A DNA stretch of 58,808 nucleotides from Polynucleobacter sp. JS-Safj-400b-B2. Its GTDB lineage: Bacteria > Pseudomonadota > Gammaproteobacteria > Burkholderiales > Burkholderiaceae. A program made the translations under genes and the position numbers. The DNA is taken from the NCBI RefSeq assembly GCF_018881975.1, contig NZ_JACVPJ010000013.1:1-58808 (forward strand). Direction: 5' to 3'. The notes under the pieces were generated by a model, which worked only from the letters and a program-made list of their open reading frames with translations, did not search any database and was not told the DNA's origin. Shown in pieces: positions 1 through 7,596 of the stretch. The stretch's first letter is position 1. Each line of letters starts with the position of its first letter.

Positions 1-41
1 GATCTGAGCAAAACTAAGTTGTGGATTGATTGTGCTGGTCA

Positions 42-71
42 TTACTTATCTCGATTGGAGTTGATAAGTAA
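42..71. repeat. Inverted repeat (9-bp arms)
   Basis: TTACTTATC at 42-50 and GATAAGTAA at 63-71 are perfect reverse complements around a 12-base loop. No run of T follows on either strand, so it is not a canonical intrinsic terminator. It lies just past the 3' end of the PhnA-like gene on the minus strand and could be an mRNA 3' hairpin or a protein site. Nothing else is visible in the first 90 bases. Confidence 0.5.
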
Positions 72-90
72 ATAACGTTTGATGAGATGC

Positions 91-288
91 TTAGGTTGTC
101 ATGAGGGGTGAATAAATCTGCGTTTCCTTAGCATCCTTAACAATCAACCCAGCATCCGCTTCTTCAGCTATGCCCGCGATTGGCCATTCATGGCCGCACT
201 GTGCACAAACGTAATTTTCCCCGTCAGGGTAGGTCATATCCTCCTGGCAGGCGGGACACTTTGGTAGATTCTCTGTGCTCATGGGCAT
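91..288 (-). CDS. Short PhnA/YjdM-type zinc-ribbon protein (65 aa, possibly truncated)
   Basis: The N-terminal half matches the zinc-ribbon domain of PhnA/YjdM-family proteins. Two CxxC knuckles (CPAC near residues 11-14 and CAQC near 28-31) would bind one zinc, followed by the family motif HEWP. Family members usually continue for about 45 more residues as a small beta-barrel after a 'VKDANG' stretch. Here the sequence reads IVKDAKE and then stops after about 15 unrelated residues, so the second domain is missing. The other minus-strand frames just downstream do not resemble that domain. The PhnA name is historical; a role in phosphonate use is not established for such proteins. It is divergent from the AsmA gene. 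It may be a working stand-alone zinc ribbon or a truncated remnant. Confidence 0.7.
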   Translation of the reverse strand: MPMSTENLPKCPACQEDMTYPDGENYVCAQCGHEWPIAGIAEEADAGLIVKDAKETQIYSPLMTT

Positions 289-348
289 ATTTTAGTCCAT
301 GGGTACTGAGTCTCCACTAATTGCCTTCACAGGATTTAGAATGAACAC

Positions 349-2148
349 GTGAATAAAACTCTTAAAATTTTCCTTATTGTCCTTACGGGTTGCCTTGTGA
401 TATTGGGACTAGGTGCTTTTTATGCATCATCCTTTGTTAATCCTGCACAGGTAACTAAGCTCTTGAGCTCTTCGGTCAAAGAAGCTACTGGACGAGAGTT
501 AAAAATTACTGGACCAATCAGTTTGAGTATTTTTCCGTCCATTAGCGTAAAAGCGGAGCAGCTAGCTTTGAGTAATGCATCCTGGGCAAGCACTCCCGAT
601 ATGCTGACCTTTAAGAAGGTCGAGTTAGACATTAGGTTGTGGCCCTTACTCAAGGGCAGCGTTGAGATCAGCAAAATTGGTGTGTTAGGACTGGAGGTTA
701 ATTTACAGACTAACAAAGCTGGGGAGGGTAATTGGAATTTAACTGCACCAGTCTTGGCTACCAATAATTTAGCAACTCAAACAACAATAGATAGCTCCTC
801 TAACAGTGCGTTTCTCTCGTTTCAGACTTTAGATATTGTGGATGCACGTATTAATTATCAAGATGACAATCAAGCCGCTAAGTCATTAAAGATTCCTAAA
901 TTAAACCTTGATGCGAAAGATGGAAAATCTACGATTCTGATGGATCTCCAATATCCCAACTACACGCTGAATCTCAAAGGCAAAACAGGATCGTTGCGTA
1001 CCGCTTATTTTGCTTGGGATCAATCCCCCGTAAAAACGGATCTCGATATGCTTCTTACCCTGAATGGAAAGTCACTTGCGATTACGGGGGAGATTGATAA
1101 GAAGCCTCATGTATTACCGCAATTTAATATCAACCTCAACTCAAAATCATTTGATTTGGCTCCTTTGGCGGGGTCGGCTGTGATTGCTGGCTCAAAGGGA
1201 AAAGCCAGCCATGCAACCCCGCATAAATCTCAAGGCAAGTATTTTTTCTCTGATGAGGCATTGCCTTTCGATCTGCTGCCTTTGGCTGATGGATTGATCA
1301 ATATCAATATTGCTGAACTTGGAATGCCGGATCAGGCCCCATTTACCAATTTTAAGGCGACCCTGCAATTTAAGAAAAATGCCATTGATGCAAACGATGT
1401 CAGTTTTAATGTTGGCAAAGGAAGCGCCCAAGCACAAATTTCTATTTCACAGTTTGATGGCCCATCACCAAAATTCACCATCAAGGGTTTGGCTAAGGAC
1501 TTTACTTTGGAGCAAATTATTGCCACTACTGATTCCAGTGCTAGAGTTTCTGGTGGAGATACGAAGGTAGCTTGGAACTTACAGGGAAGTGGAGTAAGTC
1601 CACATCAAATGGCTAGCCGAGCAAATGGCGCCATTCAGGTTTCAGTAGGCCCAAGCAAATTAGATTCTAAGTTCATCAATAAGGGCGGGGACTTTGTTAT
1701 TACAGCAATAGATGCAATCAATCCGATGTACAAAAAATCGAATCAGACTGTATTGGATTGCGCTGTTGCTTATTTGCCGGTTAGCGGAGGGGTAGTGAAT
1801 ATTCAGAATTCAGTTGGCGTTGAAACTGACCGACTCGATATCACCTTAGCAGGCTCCATTAATCTTGCTAACGAAGCTGTCAATATCAGCATTAATCCAA
1901 GAGAAAAATCAGGCCTGACAACCGGCTTAGATCTTGCTGGACTGGTGAAAATTGAGGGAACCTTACAAAACCCACAAACTGGGGTCAATAAGGCGGGAGT
2001 AGTGAATAGCGCCGTCTCGATTGGACTAGGCTTTTTAACTGGCGGAATCAGTATTGCCGCAGAGAATGCCAAATCAATGGCGACCAAGTCACAGCCATGT
2101 AAAACAGCGCTGCATCCTTGGTCGGATATCTATCCTGCGGGCAAGTAA
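349..2148 (+). CDS. AsmA family protein
   Basis: A 599-residue protein with one N-terminal membrane segment (about residues 5-27) followed by a large extracytoplasmic region. The AsmA N-terminal signature follows the membrane segment: a VTKLLSSSVKEATGRELKITG-like helix and strand and the FPSISVKAEQLALSNA repeat. The C-terminal part (PREKSGLTTGLDLAGLVKIEGTLQNP) is also typical. AsmA-family proteins belong to the bridge-like lipid-transfer group and are linked to outer-membrane lipid homeostasis. The start is GTG at 349, because an ATG at 341 opens only a three-codon frame whose stop overlaps the GTG. An AGGA sits about 12 bases upstream. The gene is single and is followed by a decamer repeat array before the convergent gene. 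Family assignment is firm; its exact substrate is unknown. Confidence 0.88.
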   Translation: MNKTLKIFLIVLTGCLVILGLGAFYASSFVNPAQVTKLLSSSVKEATGRELKITGPISLSIFPSISVKAEQLALSNASWASTPDMLTFKKVELDIRLWPLLKGSVEISKIGVLGLEVNLQTNKAGEGNWNLTAPVLATNNLATQTTIDSSSNSAFLSFQTLDIVDARINYQDDNQAAKSLKIPKLNLDAKDGKSTILMDLQYPNYTLNLKGKTGSLRTAYFAWDQSPVKTDLDMLLTLNGKSLAITGEIDKKPHVLPQFNINLNSKSFDLAPLAGSAVIAGSKGKASHATPHKSQGKYFFSDEALPFDLLPLADGLININIAELGMPDQAPFTNFKATLQFKKNAIDANDVSFNVGKGSAQAQISISQFDGPSPKFTIKGLAKDFTLEQIIATTDSSARVSGGDTKVAWNLQGSGVSPHQMASRANGAIQVSVGPSKLDSKFINKGGDFVITAIDAINPMYKKSNQTVLDCAVAYLPVSGGVVNIQNSVGVETDRLDITLAGSINLANEAVNISINPREKSGLTTGLDLAGLVKIEGTLQNPQTGVNKAGVVNSAVSIGLGFLTGGISIAAENAKSMATKSQPCKTALHPWSDIYPAGK

Positions 2149-2150
2149 GT

Positions 2151-2220
2151 CTAACTAAGTTTAACTAAATTTAACTAAGCCAAACAAAGTCAGACTAAGT
2201 CAGACTAAGTCAAGCAAAGC
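2151..2220. repeat. Array of seven 10-bp tandem repeats
   Basis: Seven consecutive decamers in exact 10-base register with consensus CTAACTAAGT: ctaactaagt, ttaactaaat, ttaactaagc, caaacaaagt, cagactaagt (twice), caagcaaagc. A degenerate eighth unit (gcaagtaagt, 2141-2150) overlaps the asmA stop codon. The array fills most of the gap between two convergent genes. Ten bases is close to one helical turn, so every unit presents the same face. Function is unknown; slippage, a protein-binding array or a transcript 3' feature are all possible. Confidence 0.85.
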
Positions 2221-2235
2221 TCGCAAAACTGTTTC

Positions 2236-2583
2236 TTAAAAAACTAAGCCGCTGACAAAGAGACTGAATAAAGAAATAAAGATGCTGGCAAAGAATGCGG
2301 TCCAGAAGCTAGAGATCGTAAAGCCGCTTACCACTGCAGAAACCAGCATCAATACTATTGCATTAACCACGAGTAAGAAGAGGCCCATGGTCACTACGGT
2401 GAGCGGTAGCGTGAACAACACCAACAATGGTTTGACGATTGCGTTGGCAAAGCCCAATAGCAAGGCAGCAATGATGAGTGAGCCACCATCTGCAAAGCGC
2501 AGGCCGCTAAAGATATAGCTAGCAACCCAAAGGGATAAAGAAGTTAAGCCCCACTGGACTAGAAATAGCGTTAAGTTGCTCAT
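2236..2583 (-). CDS. Phage-holin-4 superfamily (YvlD-type) membrane protein
   Basis: A 115-residue protein made almost entirely of four hydrophobic segments, with the family signature LLGFANAIVKPLLVLFTLPL in the middle (N-x-x-V-K-P) and a glycine-rich first loop. This is the Phage_holin_4_2/YvlD family, common in bacterial chromosomes and not tied to phage here: no lysis or phage genes are nearby. Molecular function is not established; in some bacteria YvlD-like proteins belong to envelope-stress regulons. The ATG at 2583 has AAGGAA upstream on the minus strand. It is downstream of slyX on the same strand with a gap of about 60 bases, so co-transcription is possible. Confidence 0.82.
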   Translation of the reverse strand: MSNLTLFLVQWGLTSLSLWVASYIFSGLRFADGGSLIIAALLLGFANAIVKPLLVLFTLPLTVVTMGLFLLVVNAIVLMLVSAVVSGFTISSFWTAFFASIFISLFSLFVSGLVF

Positions 2584-2644
2584 GGATAATTCCTTTGCTT
2601 GTGTTGTAAGGGGGTTAATGCCTAATACCTATATTAGCAGTTGA

Positions 2645-2845
2645 TTAATAGTGCGGGGGGATTTCATCTTTCAGACTTCCGCCACCACCTCCGCTGCTAC
2701 TGGCTTGCTCTTTAATTGCCTTTAGTTCGCGATACAGAAATTCAATTTGCTGCTGCTGTTTATAAACAGTCTCATTGAGTTTTTCAATTAAGTCTTCAGT
2801 GAAGCTGAGTTTGATTTCTAGATTGGTAATGCGTTCTTCAGACAT
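2645..2845 (-). CDS. slyX: SlyX family protein
   Basis: A 66-residue mostly helical protein. It begins with the SlyX pattern ERITNLEIKLSFTEDLIEKLN and continues through a heptad-like coiled coil (VYKQQQQIEFLYRELKAI). It ends with a Ser/Gly linker and the family's C-terminal PPHY. SlyX is a small conserved proteobacterial protein of unknown molecular role, found beside slyD in enterobacteria, which is not the case here. It lies 15 bases downstream of the DUF1653-like gene and probably shares its transcript. Length and both termini match the family, so the identification is firm although the function is not known. Confidence 0.88.
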   Translation of the reverse strand: MSEERITNLEIKLSFTEDLIEKLNETVYKQQQQIEFLYRELKAIKEQASSSGGGGGSLKDEIPPHY

Positions 2846-2860
2846 AGTCAGTTAGCCTTT

Positions 2861-3082
2861 TTATTCTGAGATGAGTTCAAAGCGCCCATCTTCCATTTCT
2901 GCTTTTGGTCTGACCCAAAAGTCATGAGATTGTAGGGATTCATAAACATAAGCCGGCTCTAAGGTTGCTTCCACGTTTGCCAAAAAAACGACTTTATAAA
3001 AACCGCCAGTCTTGATGTGCTTAAGTTTGTTACCTGGCTTAAAGAGGCCATCGTCAGGGTCAGCCATTTTGGGTTTACTCAT
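2861..3082 (-). CDS. DUF1653-like small protein
   Basis: A 73-residue protein. Its core pattern ([21 protein letters not shown]...VYESL...FWVRP...F) resembles DUF1653: a short beta-rich domain with 'HxKGGxYxV', a 'VVY' strand and a 'WVRP' turn. Here the pattern begins after about 16 residues of charged N-terminus. Function of the family is unknown. The gene is divergent from the luciferase-like monooxygenase, with only 33 bases between start codons, so the two promoters must overlap or lie within the genes. It is the first gene of the apparent DUF1653-slyX(-yvlD) minus-strand unit. Family assignment is by pattern only and moderately sure. Confidence 0.6.
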   Translation of the reverse strand: MSKPKMADPDDGLFKPGNKLKHIKTGGFYKVVFLANVEATLEPAYVYESLQSHDFWVRPKAEMEDGRFELISE

Positions 3083-3115
3083 GTCAACAATGCACTTTCT
3101 CGGTATGATCTAGCG

Positions 3116-4114
3116 ATGGCAAATTCCATCCCATACTCCATTCTAGATATATCTCCGATTCCTCAGGGGTTTACTGCTGCTGATGCGCTGCGAAACTCCT
3201 TGGATGTGGCAAGGCATGCTGAAAAATGGGGATACACGCGCTACTGGGTAGCAGAGCACCACAATATGACCGGTAATGCGAGTTCAGCTACAGCTGTATT
3301 GATTGGCTACATTGCTGCTGGCACCTCTCACATTCGAGTAGGTTCTGGTGGCGTGATGTTGCCTAACCATGCACCTCTGGTTATTGCTGAGCAATTTGGC
3401 ACCTTAGAGGCTTTGTATCCTGGACGGATTGAGCTCGGATTGGGTAGGGCGCCCGGTACTGACCAAATGACGGCAAGGGCATTACGCCGAGATTTGCTCG
3501 GAAGCGATGATCGTTTTCCACATGACGTCCGAGAGCTCCAGCATTATTTTGGCCCGCTTCAGGAGGGGCAATCCGTCAAAGCCATTCCAGGTATGGGTAG
3601 CAATGTACCCATCTGGATTTTGGGCTCTAGTCTCTATGGCGCTCAATTAGCGGCACACTTTGGCCTACCTTATGCCTTTGCTTCTCACTTTGCGCCAGAG
3701 CAACTCCTAGAGGCAATAAAGATTTACCGAGAACTTTTTAAACCATCAGTCCAGCAAGCTCAACCATATTCAGCATTTGTGATGAATGTAGTGGCGGCAG
3801 ATACTGATGAAGAAGCTCAGCATCTATTTACAACCCTGCAACAGAATGTTGTCAGAATGCGCAGGAACACAAGAGGGCAGTTGCCGCCTCCTATCGCTGA
3901 CATGAATGCATTCTGCGAGCCTCATGAGCGGGCAGCGGCAGATCATACTTTGCAGGTCTCAGTAGTGGGTTCGCTAGAGACTGTAAGGAAGGGCATGCGT
4001 CACTGGTTGGATCTCACTGGCGCCAATGAGCTTGTTCTTACCGGTCAAATATTTGATCATCAAGCTCGCCTTAGATCATTTGAGGTTGCAGCAGAAGCTG
4101 CACAAGGTTTATAG
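3116..4114 (+). CDS. LLM-class flavin-dependent oxidoreductase (luciferase-like)
   Basis: A 332-residue TIM-barrel protein of the bacterial-luciferase-like group, close to the MsnO8/YhbW type. Visible family motifs are YWVAEHHNM near residues 47-55, [22 protein letters not shown], and [15 protein letters not shown]. These would use FMNH2 or a similar flavin to oxidise an unknown small substrate. An upstream in-frame start would add 33 residues that run back through the divergent DUF1653-like gene. The ATG at 3116, encoding [11 protein letters not shown], matches the family N-terminus and is preferred. The 3' end overlaps the convergent PIN gene by six bases. Class assignment is firm; the substrate cannot be told from sequence. 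Confidence 0.88.
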   Translation: MANSIPYSILDISPIPQGFTAADALRNSLDVARHAEKWGYTRYWVAEHHNMTGNASSATAVLIGYIAAGTSHIRVGSGGVMLPNHAPLVIAEQFGTLEALYPGRIELGLGRAPGTDQMTARALRRDLLGSDDRFPHDVRELQHYFGPLQEGQSVKAIPGMGSNVPIWILGSSLYGAQLAAHFGLPYAFASHFAPEQLLEAIKIYRELFKPSVQQAQPYSAFVMNVVAADTDEEAQHLFTTLQQNVVRMRRNTRGQLPPPIADMNAFCEPHERAAADHTLQVSVVGSLETVRKGMRHWLDLTGANELVLTGQIFDHQARLRSFEVAAEAAQGL

Positions 4115-4525
4115 ATCGAATACTGTGTAATCGGCAGTAATCGAAACCTGCTCTGTTGCTGCCTTATTCGCAAATCGAAGAACTTCATTGTCTTTGCTAA
4201 TTAATGTGCAAGGTTTTACCGTATAGGCAAGGTCTAAGAAGACCTGATCGTCTGGATCATTGCATGCCCAAGGTGCCTTGTTTAAGCTTTGATCATCCAG
4301 CATTCTTGCTAGGTTCTGCCATTGCAGATAGATTTTCTTTTGCTGTACATCGTCAAGCGAAAACAATGGACGCGCAATGACGTCAGCGAATTCTTCTAAT
4401 GTATTTGGGGTTGCTAAAGCATCTAATTGACCTTCGATTAGTGCTTGCTTTAAATGAAGCGCTCGAAAGTCATTAAAGACAAAAAGATCTAACAAGACAT
4501 TGGTATCGAAAACAACCACTTTCAT
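4109..4525 (-). CDS. PIN domain protein, putative toxin family without visible antitoxin
   Basis: A 138-residue PIN-fold protein. The first acidic residue of the metal site is in [10 protein letters not shown] near residue 7. A conserved Glu (LEEFADV) is near 44-45, and two further Asp are in [12 protein letters not shown] near 89-97. This order matches the 'putative toxin-antitoxin component, PIN family' subfamily, which are Mg-dependent RNases or structural relatives. No antitoxin-like gene precedes it: the gene upstream, nine bases away on the same strand, is yaeQ. It may therefore be a housekeeping nuclease and not half of a toxin-antitoxin pair. It overlaps the luciferase-like gene tail to tail by six bases. 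Confidence 0.8.
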   Translation of the reverse strand: MKVVVFDTNVLLDLFVFNDFRALHLKQALIEGQLDALATPNTLEEFADVIARPLFSLDDVQQKKIYLQWQNLARMLDDQSLNKAPWACNDPDDQVFLDLAYTVKPCTLISKDNEVLRFANKAATEQVSITADYTVFDL

Positions 4526-4534
4526 ATTGCAGGC

Positions 4535-5080
4535 CTATTGATTGTTACGCCAAATCTCTGGAGTAATAGTCACCTGGCCTTGATCGGAGGAGACATACGC
4601 TTCACCATCCTGAATATTTACGTGAATGACCATACTACGTTCAACCAACTTGTTCAGATCTTCCGCTTGCTCTGCTGGAATGGAAACCACTTGTAAGTTG
4701 CGAGCGCGCGTCAGCTTATTTGCGATACCATCCCACCAGATTTTGCTGGTATGACCGCCATAGCAATACACAATTACTTGATCTGAACGGCCACAGGCTT
4801 TCAGAATGCGGCGCTCATCTGGCTGACCAATCTCAATCCACAGCTTGATAGCATCAGTAAGATCTTTGATCCACAGATCCGGTTCATCCGTATCACTTAA
4901 ACCCTTTGTAAATACCAAATCCTCATGCGCCTGTAATGCAAAGGCGATGATACGGATCATCATCCGTTGCTCAGTCTCAGAAGGGTGCTTAGCGATAGTG
5001 AGGGAGTGGCTGCCATAGTAGTGGCGGTCAGAATCTGCGACGTGAAGGTCGGCTTTGTGGATAGTTGCGCGTAGAGCCAT
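4535..5080 (-). CDS. yaeQ: YaeQ family protein
   Basis: A 181-residue protein matching YaeQ along its full length. It has an N-terminal MALRATIHKADLHVADSDRHYY, a central TDEPDLWIKDLTDAIKLWIEIGQPDERRI segment and VIVYCYGG. YaeQ has a PD-(D/E)xK-nuclease-like fold; it was once proposed to compensate for loss of RfaH, but its molecular role is unsettled. The acidic and lysine residues that would form a nuclease site (E/D around 'EPDLW' and K in 'IKDL') are present. It is followed nine bases later by the PIN gene on the same strand, so the two are probably co-transcribed. It is divergent from the FAD oxidoreductase gene. Confidence 0.88.
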   Translation of the reverse strand: MALRATIHKADLHVADSDRHYYGSHSLTIAKHPSETEQRMMIRIIAFALQAHEDLVFTKGLSDTDEPDLWIKDLTDAIKLWIEIGQPDERRILKACGRSDQVIVYCYGGHTSKIWWDGIANKLTRARNLQVVSIPAEQAEDLNKLVERSMVIHVNIQDGEAYVSSDQGQVTITPEIWRNNQ

Positions 5081-5119
5081 GACGCATTATCGCCTTTAAA
5101 GGCTAACTCCTGGCTTGAG

Positions 5120-5166
5120 TAGGCTCATAACCAGTATTATTTGGCCAGAGGCTCCTGATGAGCCTA
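5120..5166. repeat. Inverted repeat in the yaeQ/FAD oxidoreductase divergent region
   Basis: TAGGCTCAT (5120-5128) and ATGAGCCTA (5158-5166) are exact reverse complements separated by 29 bases. They lie in the 120-base gap between two divergently transcribed genes, so they could be paired operator half-sites or the arms of a 5' UTR hairpin. No recognised motif was found. Confidence 0.45.
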
Positions 5167-5200
5167 GAAATGCCTCAAATTACTGTGTATCGTAAAACCC

Positions 5201-6814
5201 ATGATCCGTATTACTGAATTACGTCTGCCCATTGACCATGCTCCTGAAGCAGTGGAGAAGGCGATTCTTAAGCGTCTTAATTTAGACGCTAAAGAGTTAA
5301 TCGCTTTCGATGTCTTTAAGCGTAGTTACGATGCCCGAAAAAACGTTGCGCTCTCTTTTATTTACGCGGTTGATGTATCCGCAAAGCATGAAGATACTCT
5401 GCTCAAGGAATTTTCAGGCGACAGCCATGTAAGACCATCCCCGGATACGAGCTATCACTTTGTTGCTAAAGCGCCTGATTCAATAGCTGATGGCAACTTG
5501 CTAAGACCAGTTGTCGTTGGATTTGGACCATGCGGAATTTTTGCTGCATTGGTTTTGGCGCAGATGGGTTTCAAGCCGATTGTTCTTGAGCGTGGCAAAA
5601 AAGTACGTGAGCGCACTCAAGACACCTGGGGTTTATGGCGCAAAAATGTGCTCAATCCAGAATCCAATGTGCAATTTGGTGAGGGTGGAGCCGGTACATT
5701 TTCAGATGGGAAGTTGTATAGCCAAATTAAAGATCCCAAGTTTTATGGCCGAAAGGTCATTAATGAGTTTGTGAAAGCCGGTGCTCCACAAGAAATTACT
5801 TATGTAGCCAAACCCCATATCGGCACTTTCCGCTTAGTGGGCGTTGTAGAGAAGATGCGTCAGGAAATCATTGACCTAGGCGGGGAGATTCGGTTTTCAC
5901 AAAAGGTCATTGGCTTTGATATCGAGAATGAACAAATTACTGGGGTCAAAATAGAGGGTCAGCCTGATTTACCAGCTAACCATGTGATATTGGCGCTTGG
6001 CCACAGTGCGCGTGATACTTTTGAAGCCCTGCATCATGCGGGCGTCTTCATGGAATCCAAACCATTCTCGGTCGGCTTTCGAATTGAGCATCCTCAGTCC
6101 CTGATTGATAAAGCACGTCTTGGCCCCCATGCTGGCAATGAACTCATTGGCGCAGCAGATTACAAATTAGTCCATCACGCCAAAAATGGCCGTGCAGTTT
6201 ATAGTTTTTGTATGTGTCCAGGCGGAACAGTAGTTGCCGCTACCTCCGAGCCTAATCGTGTGGTGACCAATGGCATGAGTCAGTACTCTCGTAACGAACG
6301 CAATGCCAACGCCGGTATCGTTGTTGGCATTACTCCAGAGGATTATCCTGGTGGCCCACTTGCGGGAATTGAGTTTCAGCGCGCCATTGAATCTAAGGCT
6401 TTTGAATTAGGTGGCAGAACTTATGAGGCACCAGGTCAACTGATTGGTGATTTTCTGGAGGGTAAGCCTTCCACTCAGTTCGGTAGTGTTACACCTTCCT
6501 ATAAGCCTGGCGTTCATTTAACCGATCTTGCGGAAAGTTTGCCTGCTTATGCAATCGAGGCAATTCGGGAGGCTATTCCTGCCTTTGAAAAGCAAATCAA
6601 GGGCTTTTCCATGAAAGATGCCGTATTAACTGGTGTGGAGACACGCACCTCATCTCCATTGCGAATTACCAGGGGCAATAACTACCAAAGCTTGAATATC
6701 AAAGGCCTTTATCCAGCGGGTGAGGGTGCGGGCTATGCCGGTGGAATCTTGTCTGCAGGTGTCGATGGGATTAAAGTAGCAGAAGCAGTGGCGCTAGACT
6801 ATCTGTCAAAGTAA
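5201..6814 (+). CDS. NAD(P)/FAD-dependent oxidoreductase (COG2509-type dehydrogenase)
   Basis: A 537-residue flavoprotein. The first 95 residues or so form a small N-terminal domain. It is followed by a Rossmann FAD-binding motif, VVGFGPCGIFAALVLAQMGF near residues 106-125, ending in the acidic VLERG. Other conserved stretches are FGEGGAGTFSDGKL, a second nucleotide-binding stretch ending VILALGHSARDTF, CMCPGG, and the C-terminal YPAGEGAGYAGGILSAGVDG that closes the FAD site. The whole layout matches the conserved 'uncharacterized FAD-dependent dehydrogenase' family found across bacteria. The substrate is unknown. The gene stands alone, with a likely intrinsic terminator about 70 bases after its stop. 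Confidence 0.85.
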   Translation: MIRITELRLPIDHAPEAVEKAILKRLNLDAKELIAFDVFKRSYDARKNVALSFIYAVDVSAKHEDTLLKEFSGDSHVRPSPDTSYHFVAKAPDSIADGNLLRPVVVGFGPCGIFAALVLAQMGFKPIVLERGKKVRERTQDTWGLWRKNVLNPESNVQFGEGGAGTFSDGKLYSQIKDPKFYGRKVINEFVKAGAPQEITYVAKPHIGTFRLVGVVEKMRQEIIDLGGEIRFSQKVIGFDIENEQITGVKIEGQPDLPANHVILALGHSARDTFEALHHAGVFMESKPFSVGFRIEHPQSLIDKARLGPHAGNELIGAADYKLVHHAKNGRAVYSFCMCPGGTVVAATSEPNRVVTNGMSQYSRNERNANAGIVVGITPEDYPGGPLAGIEFQRAIESKAFELGGRTYEAPGQLIGDFLEGKPSTQFGSVTPSYKPGVHLTDLAESLPAYAIEAIREAIPAFEKQIKGFSMKDAVLTGVETRTSSPLRITRGNNYQSLNIKGLYPAGEGAGYAGGILSAGVDGIKVAEAVALDYLSK

Positions 6815-6886
6815 ATCTTGCGTAAGAGCTCTTAGTCGAGCCGGTATGTCTTACAAGTTCTAAGAATTCAGTTCTCAGATCATGCG

Positions 6887-6915
6887 ATAGAGCTCCCTAG
6901 GGCTCTATTTTTTTT
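6887..6915 (+). terminator. Intrinsic terminator after the FAD oxidoreductase gene
   Basis: ATAGAGC (6887-6893) pairs with GCTCTAT (6902-6908) around a loop with internal CCCTAGGG symmetry. A run of T follows directly (6908-6915). It lies between convergent genes and would end transcription of the plus-strand gene; the minus strand lacks a comparable T run. Confidence 0.72.
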
Positions 6916-6932
6916 GCCTTCTCAATCTGTTG

Positions 6933-7529
6933 TTATTGCACTAAGGCGTCAATAAGTCTTGTAAAGGCCGCTTCATTAAAGGATGAGTTATTAAAGCGGT
7001 GTAAAGCAGGGTGGATTGGTGGCTCTGTTCTGCGCTTGGCATATTGATCCCAGTGAATGAGTTTCCATTGGTCCCGTGGGTCAGCCCGTTTCGCCATCCG
7101 CTTTTTGGCCTCCAACTCTGCCAGATCAATCCAAGCAATCTGTATGGAGGTCTGTGGTGGCATCCCTAATGCTTGTGAATTAAGCATCCTGCCACTTTGA
7201 ATTTCTTTTGAGAATGGCCCGACCAGAATGACATTGACTCCCAGAAGCAAATTCTCCCTGGCAGTATCAATGAGGCCTTGGTACTCCCAATCACGTAGGT
7301 TTTCCAAATAGAAGGGGCTATCACGGTCATTGGGGTTCTGAGTATTCAGTTGCATGACATGGGCACTAAAAGCACCGTATACAGTGTCTTTATCTAAAAA
7401 GAAAAAATCTTCTCCTGTTTTCTCAATAATTAGGGGCAGGGCCTTTTTGGCAAGAGTCGACTTCCCGGTGCCGGCATGTCCTGCAAAGAGGATCAGGCGG
7501 GGCGCAGAGGGAGTTAATTTGCAAACCAT
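6933..7529 (-). CDS. P-loop ATP-binding protein / small-molecule kinase-like
   Basis: A 198-residue protein with a clear Walker A motif, FAGHAGTGKSTLAKKA, near residues 15-30. A DKDT strand (LDKDTVYGAF) and a Walker-B-like ILVGPF strand follow. The arginine-rich segment KKRMAKRADPRDQWK is typical of a lid in gluconate/shikimate/adenylylsulfate-kinase-like folds. It resembles the 'AAA family ATPase / zeta-toxin-like kinase' proteins annotated in many genomes. No antitoxin or pathway partner is adjacent: the neighbours are convergent (FAD oxidoreductase) and divergent (uup). The phosphoryl acceptor is unknown. Confidence 0.72.
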   Translation of the reverse strand: MVCKLTPSAPRLILFAGHAGTGKSTLAKKALPLIIEKTGEDFFFLDKDTVYGAFSAHVMQLNTQNPNDRDSPFYLENLRDWEYQGLIDTARENLLLGVNVILVGPFSKEIQSGRMLNSQALGMPPQTSIQIAWIDLAELEAKKRMAKRADPRDQWKLIHWDQYAKRRTEPPIHPALHRFNNSSFNEAAFTRLIDALVQ

Positions 7530-7596
7530 AAGTTGCTAGTCTCGCAGAAATTGATGAAAATATCTCCTCTTTTGGGGAAGTGACGATAATGTCGCC

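Noticed and set aside
2236..2583. Reading the 'phage holin' family name as evidence of prophage
   Set aside because: The protein is of the chromosomal YvlD type and no lysin, capsid, integrase or attachment site is near.
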